Positions 6,814 to 16,111 of a stretch of 50,717 bases of DNA are shown piece after piece (positions within the stretch are counted from its first letter, which is position 1; each line of letters opens with the position of its first letter). A model generated the notes under the pieces. The model was not told where the DNA came from. It made no database searches and saw only the letters and a program-made list of their open reading frames with translations. A program made the position numbers and the translations under genes. The stretch comes from Verrucomicrobiota bacterium (lineage in GTDB: Bacteria > Verrucomicrobiota > Verrucomicrobiia > Limisphaerales > J093). Where the stretch lies: positions 1-50,717 of the forward strand of contig JAKLFY010000046.1 in the NCBI GenBank assembly GCA_022710935.1, read 5' to 3'.

Positions 6814-7824
6814 ATGAAAAGGGCTCTGATCACAGGCATCACCGGCCAGGACGGATCTTACCTTGCCGAGTTCCTGCTCGCCAAAGGCTACGAGGTCCAT
6901 GGCATCATCCGCCGCGCCAGCACTTTCAACACCGGCCGCCTCGACTCGATCTATTCGGATCCGCACGTCGCGCGGACGCATCTGCACCTTCATTACGGCG
7001 ATCTGAGCGATGCCAGCGCGTTGGCTCGTCTGATCGGCCAGGTTCAGCCGGAAGAGATCTACAACCTCGCCGCCCAAAGCCACGTCCGCGTCAGTTTCGA
7101 CAGTCCCGAGTACACGACCGACATCACCGCAACGGGCGCCGTGCGCCTGCTCGAAGCGATTCGCGAGACCGGGATCCGCCCGCGCTTCTACCAGGCGTCA
7201 TCGAGTGAGATGTACGGCAAGGTCATCGAGACCCCCCAGAGCGAGACGACCCCGTTTTATCCGCGCAGCCCGTACGGATGCGCCAAGGTGTACGCCTACT
7301 GGATTACGGTGAATTACCGCGAGTCGTACGGACTCCATGCCAGCAACGGCATCCTGTTCAATCACGAGTCGCCGCGCCGGGGCGAGACGTTTGTCACCCG
7401 CAAGATCACTCGAGCGGTCGCGCACATCCAGGCCGGGATCCAGGACAAGCTCTATTTGGGCAACCTCGACGCCAAACGCGATTGGGGCTACGCGAAGGAA
7501 TACGTCGAGGCCATGTGGCTGATGGTTCAGCAGGATCAACCAGGCGATTATGTCATCGCCACCGGCGAGACACACTCGGTCCGCGAGTTCCTCGAAGCCG
7601 CGTTTGGCTCTGTCGGACTCGATTGGCAGCGGTATGTCGAGACCGATCCACGGTACTGCCGTCCGGCTGAGGTCGATCTCCTGGTCGGGGACGCCGGCAA
7701 GGCGCAGCGCCAGCTCGGTTGGACACCCCGGACGCGATTCAAGGACCTGGTCCGGCTGATGGTCGATGCGGACATCGCGCTGCTGAAGGCTCATCGCGAG
7801 GGGAAGATCCCCGTAACACAGTAA
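6814..7824 (+). CDS. gmd: GDP-mannose 4,6-dehydratase
   Basis: A 336-residue short-chain dehydrogenase that converts GDP-D-mannose to GDP-4-keto-6-deoxy-D-mannose in the cytoplasm, using bound NADP. The nucleotide motif GITGQDGSY is at residues 8-16, the active-site strand QASSSEMYG at 127-135 (the GMD-specific Ser/Thr-Glu) and the Y154/K158 pair in [28 protein letters not shown] and [16 protein letters not shown] are hallmark GMD sequences. The product feeds fcl at 9670, giving GDP-L-fucose. The start follows a repeat leader lacking a ribosome binding site. Confidence 0.96.
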   Translation: MKRALITGITGQDGSYLAEFLLAKGYEVHGIIRRASTFNTGRLDSIYSDPHVARTHLHLHYGDLSDASALARLIGQVQPEEIYNLAAQSHVRVSFDSPEYTTDITATGAVRLLEAIRETGIRPRFYQASSSEMYGKVIETPQSETTPFYPRSPYGCAKVYAYWITVNYRESYGLHASNGILFNHESPRRGETFVTRKITRAVAHIQAGIQDKLYLGNLDAKRDWGYAKEYVEAMWLMVQQDQPGDYVIATGETHSVREFLEAAFGSVGLDWQRYVETDPRYCRPAEVDLLVGDAGKAQRQLGWTPRTRFKDLVRLMVDADIALLKAHREGKIPVTQ

Positions 7825-8407
7825 CGTGCAACGAGCACGGCTGGTTAGAAGTTGAGCGTTGAGCGTTGAGCGTTTCATGCTGTGCGGAGAGTGAAGCGCG
7901 AAATACGCGAAACACGCGAACACAGCGAAACGCCGTACACAGGGGAATGCATGGGGGGGAGGGGATTACAGAAGATCGCAAAGAGACGCAAAGAAGATCT
8001 GGTGAACATGAAGTCCAGTCCTTTGCGGTTCTTTGCGCCCTTCTGTGAGGAATGACCCGACAGGAACCTGTTCAATAGAAGATCGCAAAGGAACGCAAAG
8101 AAGGGGGAGCGTGAATTCCGGTCATCTGTCTTGCTTTGGACCCTCTGTTGAATTGGCTCCGATTTCATCGTTTCTCGCGGTTCACCTTGCCCGTCATCAT
8201 TTCTTTGGCTCTTAATCGTAATCGTAATCGTAATCGTAATCCCTTCTTGTGACTTCCTGTCACTGTGTATGGTGTTTGGCTCGAGATTACGATTACGAAC
8301 AGGAACCGCAGCCTGTGTCCTCAGTGACGCACTGGCGCACCGACGCACCGCCCCCCCCATCTCCGAACTCCGAACTCCGATCTCCGAACTCCCATTTCCG
8401 AATCCCG
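7825..8407. repeat. repeat mosaic between gmd and the AlbA-like gene
   Basis: GTTGAGCGTTGAGCGTTGAG words (from 7852), CGCGAAATACGCGAAACACG words, CAGAAGATCGCAAAGAGACG with inverted partner CTTTGCGGTTCTTTGCGCCC (7969-8047), another AGAAGATCGCAAAGGAACGC, then TAATCG hexamers (8213-8242), CGAGATTACGATTACG (8281-8298), and the C/T-rich leader ACGCACTGG... CTCCGAACTCCGATCTCC (8323-8407). No gene is supported. Confidence 0.7.
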
Positions 8408-9532
8408 ATGTCCGTGATTCCGCCGGCTGAAAACCAACATGTCGAGTTCAAGCTCGAAGCGGTGAGCGCGACCGAATTGGCCGAGGAACTCGTCGCCTTC
8501 GCGAATGCCGACGGGGGCGAGATCTGGCTCGGAGTCGACGACGCCGGCCAGCCGGTGGGGTTATCGCGGTCGTACGAGCAGGATGTGATGAACATCAGTC
8601 GCAGCGGCTGCATTCCGCCCATCCGACCGACCTACGAGACCGTGCAATCCGGCGGCATGACGGTCGCTCGCATCGGGGTGCCCAAGGGACCAGATCGCCC
8701 GTACTACACCTCGCGCAACCGGTATTACATTCGCGTTGGCTCGACCAAGCGAATTGCGTCGCGCGAGGAACTCATGCGGCTTTTTCAGGCCGCTGGTCTT
8801 TTTCATTACGATCTCGTCGAGCTTTCGCAGGTCAGCCTCAACCAGCTCAACCTGTCGGCCGTCGCGGATTACTTTGCGCGTTACGAATTGGCCTTTGCGC
8901 GTGAGAGCGAAGCAGAACGCGAACGCTTGATGCGCGCCACCGATATCCTGGGAGATCAGGGGCGCCCCACGGTGGGCGGGCTCCTGATATTCGGCATTTC
9001 ACCCGAGCGGACCCTGCCGCAAGCGGGTATTCAGTTCGCCCACTTCCAGGGGACTCAACCAGGCGCTGACCTGATCGACAAGCGGTTCTTTGGCGGCAGC
9101 CTGCCTGACCAGGTCCAAAACGCTTTGGCAGGCCTCAAGGCCAACCTGCAATCGCCTTCTCGCATCGAGGGGGCCCGGCGGATCGAGCGGGCCGGGTACC
9201 CCGACCCGGTTTTTCGCGAACTGCTGGTCAACGCGTGCGTGCATCGGAACTACAGCATCACCGGATCGCAGATCCGCGTGCTGTTGTTCGCCGACCGGTG
9301 CGAGTTTGCCAGCCCCGGACGCCTGCCCAACACGGTAACTGTCGAGAAGTTGGCGGTTGGCACCAGCTTTGCCCGCAACCCGCTTTTGGTCCGGTTGATG
9401 GAGAACCTGGGATATATGGACCGTCTGGGCCGTGGATTGCCAATGGTCGTCCAAGCCGCGAGCCGCCTCGGTCTGGGTGTCGACTTCGATGATTCGGGCG
9501 ACGCCTTTCGCGTCGTCCTTCGTCTGCCGTGA
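8408..9532 (+). CDS. AlbA_2 (Schlafen AAA_4) domain protein with C-terminal HATPase
   Basis: A 374-residue protein; the ATG at 8408 was chosen because the in-frame sequence upstream is repeat. Residues about 5-130 form an AlbA_2/Schlafen-type domain (QHVEFKLEA, then FANADGGEIWLGVDD at 31-45, then RYYIRVGSTKRIASREEL). The C-terminal part matches the ATP-dependent helicase RecG-like HATPase_c_4 domain (FRELLVNACVHRNYS, FASPGRLPNTVTVEKL, MENLGYMDRLGRGLPMV). Such proteins are annotated as putative transcriptional regulators or accessory defence-type proteins; the biochemical role is unsettled. It is not a sugar enzyme and sits, with the toxin-antitoxin pair, as a non-biosynthetic insert among repeat-flanked genes. 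Confidence 0.85.
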   Translation: MSVIPPAENQHVEFKLEAVSATELAEELVAFANADGGEIWLGVDDAGQPVGLSRSYEQDVMNISRSGCIPPIRPTYETVQSGGMTVARIGVPKGPDRPYYTSRNRYYIRVGSTKRIASREELMRLFQAAGLFHYDLVELSQVSLNQLNLSAVADYFARYELAFARESEAERERLMRATDILGDQGRPTVGGLLIFGISPERTLPQAGIQFAHFQGTQPGADLIDKRFFGGSLPDQVQNALAGLKANLQSPSRIEGARRIERAGYPDPVFRELLVNACVHRNYSITGSQIRVLLFADRCEFASPGRLPNTVTVEKLAVGTSFARNPLLVRLMENLGYMDRLGRGLPMVVQAASRLGLGVDFDDSGDAFRVVLRLP

Positions 9533-9669
9533 CCGACGCACCGGCCACCGACCCACCGGCCACCGTCCACCGACGCACCGACGTACCGCCTCCCGATCTC
9601 CGATCTCCCATCTCCAATCTCCCTAAGCCGGCTGCAAGCCGGCGCTCCGACGCACCGCCCGATCCCAAC
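9533..9669 (-). repeat. C/T-rich word leader of fcl with GCCGGC hairpin
   Basis: Starts right at the previous stop codon with CGACGCACCGGCCACC words, continues with CCCGATCTCCGATCTCCC words and the AAGCCGGCTGCAAGCCGGCG hairpin word at about 9625-9648, and ends 1 base before the ATG. No ribosome binding site. Confidence 0.7.
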
Positions 9670-10620
9670 ATGACCCCCCTACCCAAATCCGCCCGCATCT
9701 ACGTCGCCGGTCACCAGGGACTCGTCGGCAGCGCCATCTGGCGCGAGTTCGACCGCCAGGGCTATACGACCCTCATCGGACGCACCCGCGACGAACTCGA
9801 TCTCAGGGAGCCAACATCCGTCCGCCGCTTCTTCGACGAACAACGCCCCGAGTATGTGATTCTCGCCGCCGCCCGGGTCGGCGGCATCCTGGCCAACGAT
9901 ACCCAGCCCGTTCCCTTTCTCCTCGAGAACCTCCAGATCCAAAACAACGTCATCTCCGAATCGCACCGGGCCGGTGTCCGCAAGCTCCTTTTCCTGGGCA
10001 GTTCCTGCATCTATCCCAAGCTCGCACCCCAGCCGATCCGCGAGGAGCATCTGCTGACCGGCCCGCTCGAACCGACCAACCAATGGTACGCCATCGCCAA
10101 GATCGCCGGGATCAAGCTCTGCCAGGCCTATCGACGCCAGTACGGATCCGATTACATCTGCGCGATGCCGACCAATCTGTACGGGCCAAACGACAATTAC
10201 GACCCGCGGAATTCTCATGTCCTGCCCGCCCTGATCCGAAGATTCCACGAAGCCAAATCGACCGGGGTGCACGAGGTGGTCTGTTGGGGGACCGGATCGC
10301 CCCGGCGCGAGTTCCTCTACGTCGACGATCTGGCCCGCGCCTGTCTCTTCCTGCTCGAACGGTACAGCGACGAGGAGATTATCAACGTCGGCTCGGGCGC
10401 CGACCTGCCAATCCGTGACCTGGCCGACCTGGTCGCGCGGGTCGTGGGGTTCGAGGGCGCGATTGTCTGGGACGAGTCGAAACCGGACGGCACACCGCGC
10501 AAACTCATGGACAGTGCGCGCATCTTCGGGATGGGTTGGCGGCCCGAGGTCGGACTCGAAGAGGGGATCCGCCGCGCCTACGCGGATTTCATGGGGATGA
10601 CAGTCACCGTCCCGAAATGA
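9670..10620 (+). CDS. fcl: GDP-L-fucose synthase
   Basis: A 316-residue bifunctional epimerase/reductase that turns GDP-4-keto-6-deoxy-D-mannose into GDP-L-fucose with NADPH. The nucleotide motif GHQGLVG is at residues 14-20. The active-site strand is FLGSSCIYPK, and the YxxxK pair is in NQWYAIAKIAG. The sequence PTNLYGPNDNYDPRNSHVLPA is characteristic of the family. The ATG at 9670 was chosen because it gives the family length and places the Rossmann strand near the N terminus; the upstream in-frame extension is repeat sequence. Works with gmd at 6814. Confidence 0.96.
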   Translation: MTPLPKSARIYVAGHQGLVGSAIWREFDRQGYTTLIGRTRDELDLREPTSVRRFFDEQRPEYVILAAARVGGILANDTQPVPFLLENLQIQNNVISESHRAGVRKLLFLGSSCIYPKLAPQPIREEHLLTGPLEPTNQWYAIAKIAGIKLCQAYRRQYGSDYICAMPTNLYGPNDNYDPRNSHVLPALIRRFHEAKSTGVHEVVCWGTGSPRREFLYVDDLARACLFLLERYSDEEIINVGSGADLPIRDLADLVARVVGFEGAIVWDESKPDGTPRKLMDSARIFGMGWRPEVGLEEGIRRAYADFMGMTVTVPK

Positions 10621-11211
10621 ACCACAGAGATACAGCACAGAGAAGAGCGGGGGCAAATAACACTAAGTTCAGTCCTTTGCGTATCTTTGCGACCTTCTGT
10701 GAGTAAAGGCTCGACTCGAAGGTGTTCAACAGAAGATCGCAAAGGAACGCAGCGCGGCAAAGCCGCAACCGAGGTTATAGAATCCTCGTACGCGCCCAGC
10801 TCCGACGCTCACGCTGGTCGCCGCGCTGCGACGGCGCTGACGCGCAGAGAATGGTGTGAAACGAACAGAAAGCTCACCGCAGAGTTCGCTCGCAGCCTGC
10901 GAGCAACTTGAACGATTGCAGTGCGAAGGAAGCAGAGGAAGGACTTAACCGTGAACCACGCGAACCACGCGAAAAACCCCAGCCATTCTCGTGATTTGTT
11001 ACCGCTTTTGTTCGTGTGTTTCGCGTATTCCGCGGTTCACAAGACTCGCGCATCTTTGAGAAGGTTTTCCGGCGCTTCGTTTCCTTCGTTTTCTTCTGTG
11101 GTTGTTTTGGCTGCGGCTCCGCCGCGCTGTGTCCTTGTGTTAGTTTTTTGTGATCCGTTGTCAACGCGGTGTCCTTCACCACTGGTTCAAAGCTCAAAAC
11201 GCTGATTCTCC
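10621..11211. repeat. repeat modules between fcl and rfbB
   Basis: AACCACAGAGATACAGCACAG right after the stop, CTTTGCGTATCTTTGCGACC (from 10675) with its partner CAGAAGATCGCAAAGGAACG (10731), a run of short palindromes in 10755-10850, and a GTGAACCACGCGAACCACG / TTCGCGTATTCCGCGGTTCAC inverted pair (10951-11040). Toward 11100 GCTGCGGCTCCGCCGCGCTG is another hairpin word. No gene is supported on either strand. Confidence 0.65.
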
Positions 11212-12315
11212 ATGAGACTTCTTGTCACTGGCGGCGCCGGCTTCATCGGTTCGGCGGTGGTGCGTCACTTGATCCGAGAGACGCCTCACAGCGTGGTCGT
11301 CCTCGACAGCCTCACCTACGCCGGGAACCTCGAATCGCTCCGCGCGGTTGCCTCCGACCCACGCTACCGATTTGTCCAAGGCGACATTCGGGACCCGCAA
11401 ACGGTGGGCCGCATTTTTCATGAGGCGCAGCCGGATGCCGTCCTTCACCTGGCCGCGGAATCGCATGTCGACCGGTCCATCGACGGGCCGGCGGATTTCA
11501 TCTCGACCAACATCACGGGGACCTACCAATTGCTCGAAGCGGCGCTGGCCTATTGGCGCGGGCTGCCGCCCGATCGCAAGGACGCGTTCCGATTCCAGCA
11601 TATCTCGACCGACGAGGTATTCGGCAGCCTTGGCCCACAGGGCCTGTTTCGCGAGGATACCGCGTACGATCCACGGTCGCCTTACTCGGCCAGCAAAGCC
11701 GCGTCGGATCACCTGGTCCGGGCCTGGCATCACACTTACGGGCTTCCCACGCTGCTGACGAACTGCTCGAATAATTACGGTCCGTTTCATTTCCCGGAAA
11801 AGCTAATCCCGCTGGTCATCCTCAACGCCCTTGAAGGCAAACCCCTGCCCGTGTATGGAAAAGGAGATAACGTGCGCGACTGGCTTTACGTCGAGGATCA
11901 TGCGCGAGCTTTGTTGACGGTTCTCGATCGCGGCAAACCCGGCGAGACGTACAACATCGGCGGCAACAGCGAACGAACAAACATCGAGGTCGTTCACAGT
12001 ATCTGTGACCTTCTCGACGAACTGCGCCCAATTGAACGAAATCCCGACTTCCGCGGTCCGGCCGGGACGCAGTCGTATCGAGCGCTGATCACGTTTGTCG
12101 AGGATCGCCCTGGACACGACCATCGCTACGCGATGGATGCCGGCAAACTGCGCCGGAACCTCGGTTGGGGACCCCAGGAAGACTTCAACAGCGGTTTGCG
12201 CAAGACCGTCGAGTGGTACCTCGACAACCGCTGGTGGTGGGAACCCATACGCACGAAGAAGTACGCAGGGGAGAGGCTGGGCAAGAGAAGCGAAAACGAG
12301 AAGAGCAGCAGGTGA
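11212..12315 (+). CDS. rfbB: dTDP-glucose 4,6-dehydratase
   Basis: A 367-residue NAD-dependent enzyme making dTDP-4-keto-6-deoxy-D-glucose. The nucleotide motif GGAGFIGS is at residues 7-14. The active site has T133-D134-E135 ([10 protein letters not shown]) and Y158/K162 ([10 protein letters not shown]). [17 protein letters not shown] and [13 protein letters not shown] are RmlB signatures. The C terminus carries about 15 extra charged residues after KYAGERLG. It is the entry point for the dideoxysugar operon that follows. Neither an RmlC epimerase nor an RmlD reductase is present in the window, so dTDP-L-rhamnose is not the evident product. Confidence 0.96.
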   Translation: MRLLVTGGAGFIGSAVVRHLIRETPHSVVVLDSLTYAGNLESLRAVASDPRYRFVQGDIRDPQTVGRIFHEAQPDAVLHLAAESHVDRSIDGPADFISTNITGTYQLLEAALAYWRGLPPDRKDAFRFQHISTDEVFGSLGPQGLFREDTAYDPRSPYSASKAASDHLVRAWHHTYGLPTLLTNCSNNYGPFHFPEKLIPLVILNALEGKPLPVYGKGDNVRDWLYVEDHARALLTVLDRGKPGETYNIGGNSERTNIEVVHSICDLLDELRPIERNPDFRGPAGTQSYRALITFVEDRPGHDHRYAMDAGKLRRNLGWGPQEDFNSGLRKTVEWYLDNRWWWEPIRTKKYAGERLGKRSENEKSSR

Positions 12316-12585
12316 GTGGTGAGATGCGACGGCGAGGCCAGAAAGTGTCCGGTCGTCAGAGCACTTGCCTTCACAACGTGACCAGAACCTGCGGCAGCCA
12401 GGAGGATTTCAGGTCAGTTAACCGCCAAGTATGCGGAGCACGTGAACACAGACTGTGGCAAGCCGGAAGCTTGTTCGAATAGAGATTCCATGTTCAACAG
12501 GCCCACACCTTTCCTGATCACCCGCTAACCGTTCTCCTGTTTCGCGGCCTCCCCCGCGCCCTGTCCCTCGTCCCTCATCCCCTCT

Positions 12586-13482
12586 ATGAAAGGCATCATC
12601 CTCGCCGGCGGTTCGGGCACGCGGCTGTTCCCGGTCACCCAGGTGATCTGCAAACAGTTGCTGCCGGTCTATGACAAGCCGATGATCTATTACCCGCTCT
12701 CGACCCTGATGCTGGCCGGGATACGCGAGATCCTGATCATCTCGACACCGGAAGCCACGCCGGTGTTCGAAAGGCTGCTCGGCGATGGCGCGCGTCTCGG
12801 TTTGCGCCTCAGCTACAAGGTGCAGGCTGTTGCCAACGGTCTGGCTCAGGCCTTTGTGCTGGGGAGGGAGTTCATCGGCTCGGACTCCGTCTGCCTGATT
12901 CTGGGCGACAACATCTTTTATGGGAGCGGCCTGAGGTCGATGTTGAACCGGGCAGCCAAGAGCATGGGAGCCACGGTTTTTGGGTATTATGTCCACGACC
13001 CGGAACGGTACGGCGTCGTCGATTTCGATGCCGACGGCAAGGTGTTGAGCATCGAGGAGAAGCCGGCTCAGCCGAAATCCAACTACGCTGTGGTCGGGCT
13101 CTATTTCTACGACAACGACGTCGTGCGGATTGCCGAACAACTCAAACCCTCGGCCCGCGGCGAGTACGAGATCACCGATGTCAACCGCGAGTATCTCCGC
13201 CGGGGCAAACTGTCGGTGCGCGTGATGGGACGCGGCTTTGCGTGGCTGGACACGGGGACGCACGAATCTCTCGCCGAGGCAACGGCGTTCGTTCGCGCGA
13301 TCCAGGATCGGCAGGGGCTCAAGATCTCCTGCGTCGAGGAGATCGCCTGGCGTCTGGGGTTCATCGACCGGGAACGGTTAGCCGAGCTGGCTCGCGGCCT
13401 ATGCAAGTCAGGCTATGGCAACTATCTGTCCGAACTGCTGCAGGACGGAGGCGCCGGGCCTGGCGGAGGGCGATCTGTGTAA
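12586..13482 (+). CDS. rfbA: glucose-1-phosphate thymidylyltransferase
   Basis: A 298-residue nucleotidyltransferase that makes dTDP-glucose from dTTP and glucose-1-phosphate. The signature [12 protein letters not shown] is at the N terminus (residues 7-18), with [28 protein letters not shown] (metal-binding Asp) and [20 protein letters not shown]. The length is normal. The stop TAA overlaps the ATG of the following 2,3-dehydratase by one base, so the two are translationally coupled and form an operon. The 270-base gap before it has C-rich CCCTGTCCCTCGTCCCTC words but little of the main repeat vocabulary. Confidence 0.95.
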   Translation: MKGIILAGGSGTRLFPVTQVICKQLLPVYDKPMIYYPLSTLMLAGIREILIISTPEATPVFERLLGDGARLGLRLSYKVQAVANGLAQAFVLGREFIGSDSVCLILGDNIFYGSGLRSMLNRAAKSMGATVFGYYVHDPERYGVVDFDADGKVLSIEEKPAQPKSNYAVVGLYFYDNDVVRIAEQLKPSARGEYEITDVNREYLRRGKLSVRVMGRGFAWLDTGTHESLAEATAFVRAIQDRQGLKISCVEEIAWRLGFIDRERLAELARGLCKSGYGNYLSELLQDGGAGPGGGRSV

Positions 13483-15002
13483 TGAAAGCCTACGGATTGA
13501 CTTCCCGATGCACGGGCTCGGATGCACTTTGCTTCGTGGCTTCGGCTCTGGCGTCACAGGGCCTCGTGACTACGAACCAGGTGTTCGCCCGCTGGTTTCA
13601 AGACCGGGTTGAGGCGCACCGGTTCGTTGTCGAACCCATAGCGCTCAATGAGCTCGATCGTTGGCGCTTCGACCAGGCGACTGGGCGCATCGCGCACGAG
13701 ACCGGGAAGTTCTTTGTGGTGGACGGCGTGCGGATTGAACAGCGGTCGCCCGAGCGTCTTTCCTGGGATCAGCCCATCCTTCATCAGGCAGAAATTGGGA
13801 TTCTGGGCTTTGTCGTGAAGCGATTTGACGGTGTACTGCACTTTCTCGTTCAGGCAAAGATGGAGCCCGGCAATCTGCACTATGTCCAAGTCTCTCCCAC
13901 CGTTCAGGCTACGCGCAGCAACTTCACCCGTGTTCATCAGGGTCGCGCGCCAGACTACCTGGAGTACTTTCTCGACATGAGGCTAAGCCGAGTGATGGTC
14001 GACTGCCTGCAGTCTGAGCAAGGAAGTCGTTTTTGGCGCAAGTTGAACCGTAATATCGTGGTTGAGGCCCAGGAAGATGTGCCGCTGCGGGATGACTATT
14101 GCTGGCTCACGCTTGGACAACTCAACCATCTGCTTCGTCAAGACAACGTGGTGAACATGGATGCGCGCACGGTGCTGAGTTGTCTGCCACTGGCCGCACC
14201 CGAACTCGAAGGCTGGTTCATAGAAGATTACCCCAAGTGCATCGAAGCGCAATGCGGTATCGATCGGGGTTTACTCCGCGTGCCAGACAACCTCTTCGAG
14301 GCTGCGTGCCTTATGAGCTTGGTCTGCCCGGCCAATGCCGAGGCCTACGCCCACACACTGCGATGGTTGAGCCGGCAGCGGTTCGGGGCAGATCAGAGCG
14401 TGACATCGATTGCACCCCGGGAAATGCGGAATTGGACGGTCCGCTCCGATGCCATCGCCCATGACGAGGGCCGGTTCTTTCGCGTGATTGGTGTGCGAGT
14501 CGACGCTGCGAATCGCGAGATTGGCACTTGGTGTCAGCCCATTGTTCAGCCGGCCAGCGAAGGGCTCATGGCCTGCTTCACCCGCCAAACTTCTGGACAG
14601 GTTGAAGTTCTGCTCCAGTCCAAACCCGAACCGGGCAACGCCGACACCATTGAGCTAGGGCCGTCAGTGCAGTGTTTCCGGCGGGACCACAGGGAGGCTG
14701 ATCTGCCCTCCTTCACGCATGATGCCGACAATCCAGACTTTGGAATCTGGCATGTCAATACCCTACAGTCTGAGGAAGGTGGCCGATTTTACCGTGAGGC
14801 GAACCGCAACCGGATAATCGAAGTGGGCGGTGATTGGCTCGTTGAACCGCCTGATTCCTATCGCTGGGTACCCTTGAATCAACTCCGTCCCATGGCAGTG
14901 CACTCGCGCATTCTGAACGTCGAGGCCCGGTGTCTTCTGGCCTCGCTCGGCGCGGGCACGCTGGCTGAGGGCGCCCGCTCCCGATACCCCTGCCCGAAAT
15001 GA
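13482..15002 (+). CDS. NDP-hexose 2,3-dehydratase
   Basis: A 506-residue protein of the hexose 2,3-dehydratase family (TylX3/EryBVI/SpnO type), known from antibiotic deoxysugar pathways. It would dehydrate dTDP-4-keto-6-deoxyglucose at C2-C3, the first step of 2-deoxygenation. The protein is an internal tandem duplication, as in the family: HETGKFFVVDGVRIE, QAKMEPGN and CLQSEQGSRFWRKLNRN in the first half recur as HDEGRFFRVIGVRVDA, QSKPEPGN and TLQSEEGGRFYREANRN in the second. The ATG overlaps the rfbA stop by 1 base and its own stop overlaps the next start (ATGA). An in-frame extension upstream exists but lies inside rfbA and is rejected. Confidence 0.92.
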   Translation: MKAYGLTSRCTGSDALCFVASALASQGLVTTNQVFARWFQDRVEAHRFVVEPIALNELDRWRFDQATGRIAHETGKFFVVDGVRIEQRSPERLSWDQPILHQAEIGILGFVVKRFDGVLHFLVQAKMEPGNLHYVQVSPTVQATRSNFTRVHQGRAPDYLEYFLDMRLSRVMVDCLQSEQGSRFWRKLNRNIVVEAQEDVPLRDDYCWLTLGQLNHLLRQDNVVNMDARTVLSCLPLAAPELEGWFIEDYPKCIEAQCGIDRGLLRVPDNLFEAACLMSLVCPANAEAYAHTLRWLSRQRFGADQSVTSIAPREMRNWTVRSDAIAHDEGRFFRVIGVRVDAANREIGTWCQPIVQPASEGLMACFTRQTSGQVEVLLQSKPEPGNADTIELGPSVQCFRRDHREADLPSFTHDADNPDFGIWHVNTLQSEEGGRFYREANRNRIIEVGGDWLVEPPDSYRWVPLNQLRPMAVHSRILNVEARCLLASLGAGTLAEGARSRYPCPK

Positions 15003-16111
15003 GCACTAACCTTCGTCTAGGCGTCATGGGCTGCGCGAACATTGCGTGGCGCTCGATGCTCCCCGCCCTTCGCAAGGCTGAGGGCTGGCGGCTCGCTGCC
15101 GTGGCAAGTCGCACCCCGGACAAGGCCCAGAGATTCGCTGATGCCTTCGGGGCTGAGGCCGTGGTAGGGTATGAGCACCTGCTCGAGCGGGACGATATTG
15201 ACGCCATCTACATGCCGCTGCCAACCGGCCTGCACCGGGAATGGGTGGCGAAGGCCCTTGGGGCCCGCAAACACCTGCTCGTCGAGAAGTCTTTTGCCGA
15301 AGACGACTCTGTGACTCGCGAGTTGCTGGCTCAGGCGCAGGCGGCCGGCGTGTGCGTGATTGAGAACTACTTGTTTGTGCACCACGCCCAGACCCAAGCC
15401 ATACGAGAGGTGATCCAGGAGGGCGCGATCGGCGATCTTCTTTTGCTGCGCACCACGTTCTCGTTTCCTCCCTTGTCCAGCGATAACTTTCGCTACCAGC
15501 GGGAGTTGGGCGGGGGCGCGCTCCTCGATGCGGGAGGGTACACCGCCATGCTCTGCCAGGAATTCTTGGGCAAACCTGACATTCAGCGATGTGATGCGCA
15601 TCGGGACCATGAGCCGTGCCAATTCCCCCCCGGGCGTTCGGCAGAAGGGGACGCCGAGCCCTCTTTCCGGCGCGGGCGATTGGGTCAGGGCGAGGAGGTG
15701 CGCCGCATGAAGAGCGAGCTCAAGGTCCTTTCTTCATGGCTGGAGTGGGATCCGAAGACCGGCGTGGACCTCGCTGGTGCCACAACCCTGCGCAACTCGC
15801 TTGGCGTGGTTGCCCAGTGCTACTTTGGATTCCATTCCTATTACCAGTGCCTTGCCGAGTTTCTCGGCACGCGCGGGAAACTGAGTACGGGCCGGATTTT
15901 CACCGCCCCGCCTGATCTCACCCCGTCGCTCGTTCTCGATCGCCAGTCAGGGCGCGAGGAACGGACCCTGCCGGCGGACAATCAGTACCGGAACATGTGG
16001 CGGCACTTTCGCGACTGCATACTCGCGGGCGATTACGAACCCGGTTACCAGGCAATCGAACTTCAGGCAGACCTTCTCACTCGAATACGAACCTATGCGC
16101 ATGGAGGCTAA
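14999..16111 (+). CDS. Gfo/Idh/MocA oxidoreductase, predicted NDP-hexose 3-ketoreductase
   Basis: A 370-residue NAD(P)-dependent enzyme. It has a Rossmann N terminus (LRLGVMGCANIA), the E96-K97 pair in LLVEKSFAEDD that replaces the usual EKP, and Y181 in GGGALLDAGGYT. This layout matches the 3-ketoreductases (KijD10/TylC1 type) that follow the 2,3-dehydratase, giving a dTDP-4-keto-2,6-dideoxyhexose. The start overlaps the 2,3-dehydratase stop by four bases and its end overlaps the aminotransferase start, so coupling is tight. Oddity: about 45 residues (roughly 196-241, DNA 15584-15721), rich in Arg, Gly, Glu and Pro, interrupt the core between FLGKPDIQ and LKVLSSWLEWDP, where relatives have none. 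Confidence 0.85.
   Translation: MSTNLRLGVMGCANIAWRSMLPALRKAEGWRLAAVASRTPDKAQRFADAFGAEAVVGYEHLLERDDIDAIYMPLPTGLHREWVAKALGARKHLLVEKSFAEDDSVTRELLAQAQAAGVCVIENYLFVHHAQTQAIREVIQEGAIGDLLLLRTTFSFPPLSSDNFRYQRELGGGALLDAGGYTAMLCQEFLGKPDIQRCDAHRDHEPCQFPPGRSAEGDAEPSFRRGRLGQGEEVRRMKSELKVLSSWLEWDPKTGVDLAGATTLRNSLGVVAQCYFGFHSYYQCLAEFLGTRGKLSTGRIFTAPPDLTPSLVLDRQSGREERTLPADNQYRNMWRHFRDCILAGDYEPGYQAIELQADLLTRIRTYAHGG

Noticed and set aside
11212-13482. dTDP-L-rhamnose pathway
   Set aside because: rfbA and rfbB are present but neither an RmlC-type epimerase nor an RmlD-type reductase is in the window; the next genes point to a 2-deoxy amino sugar.
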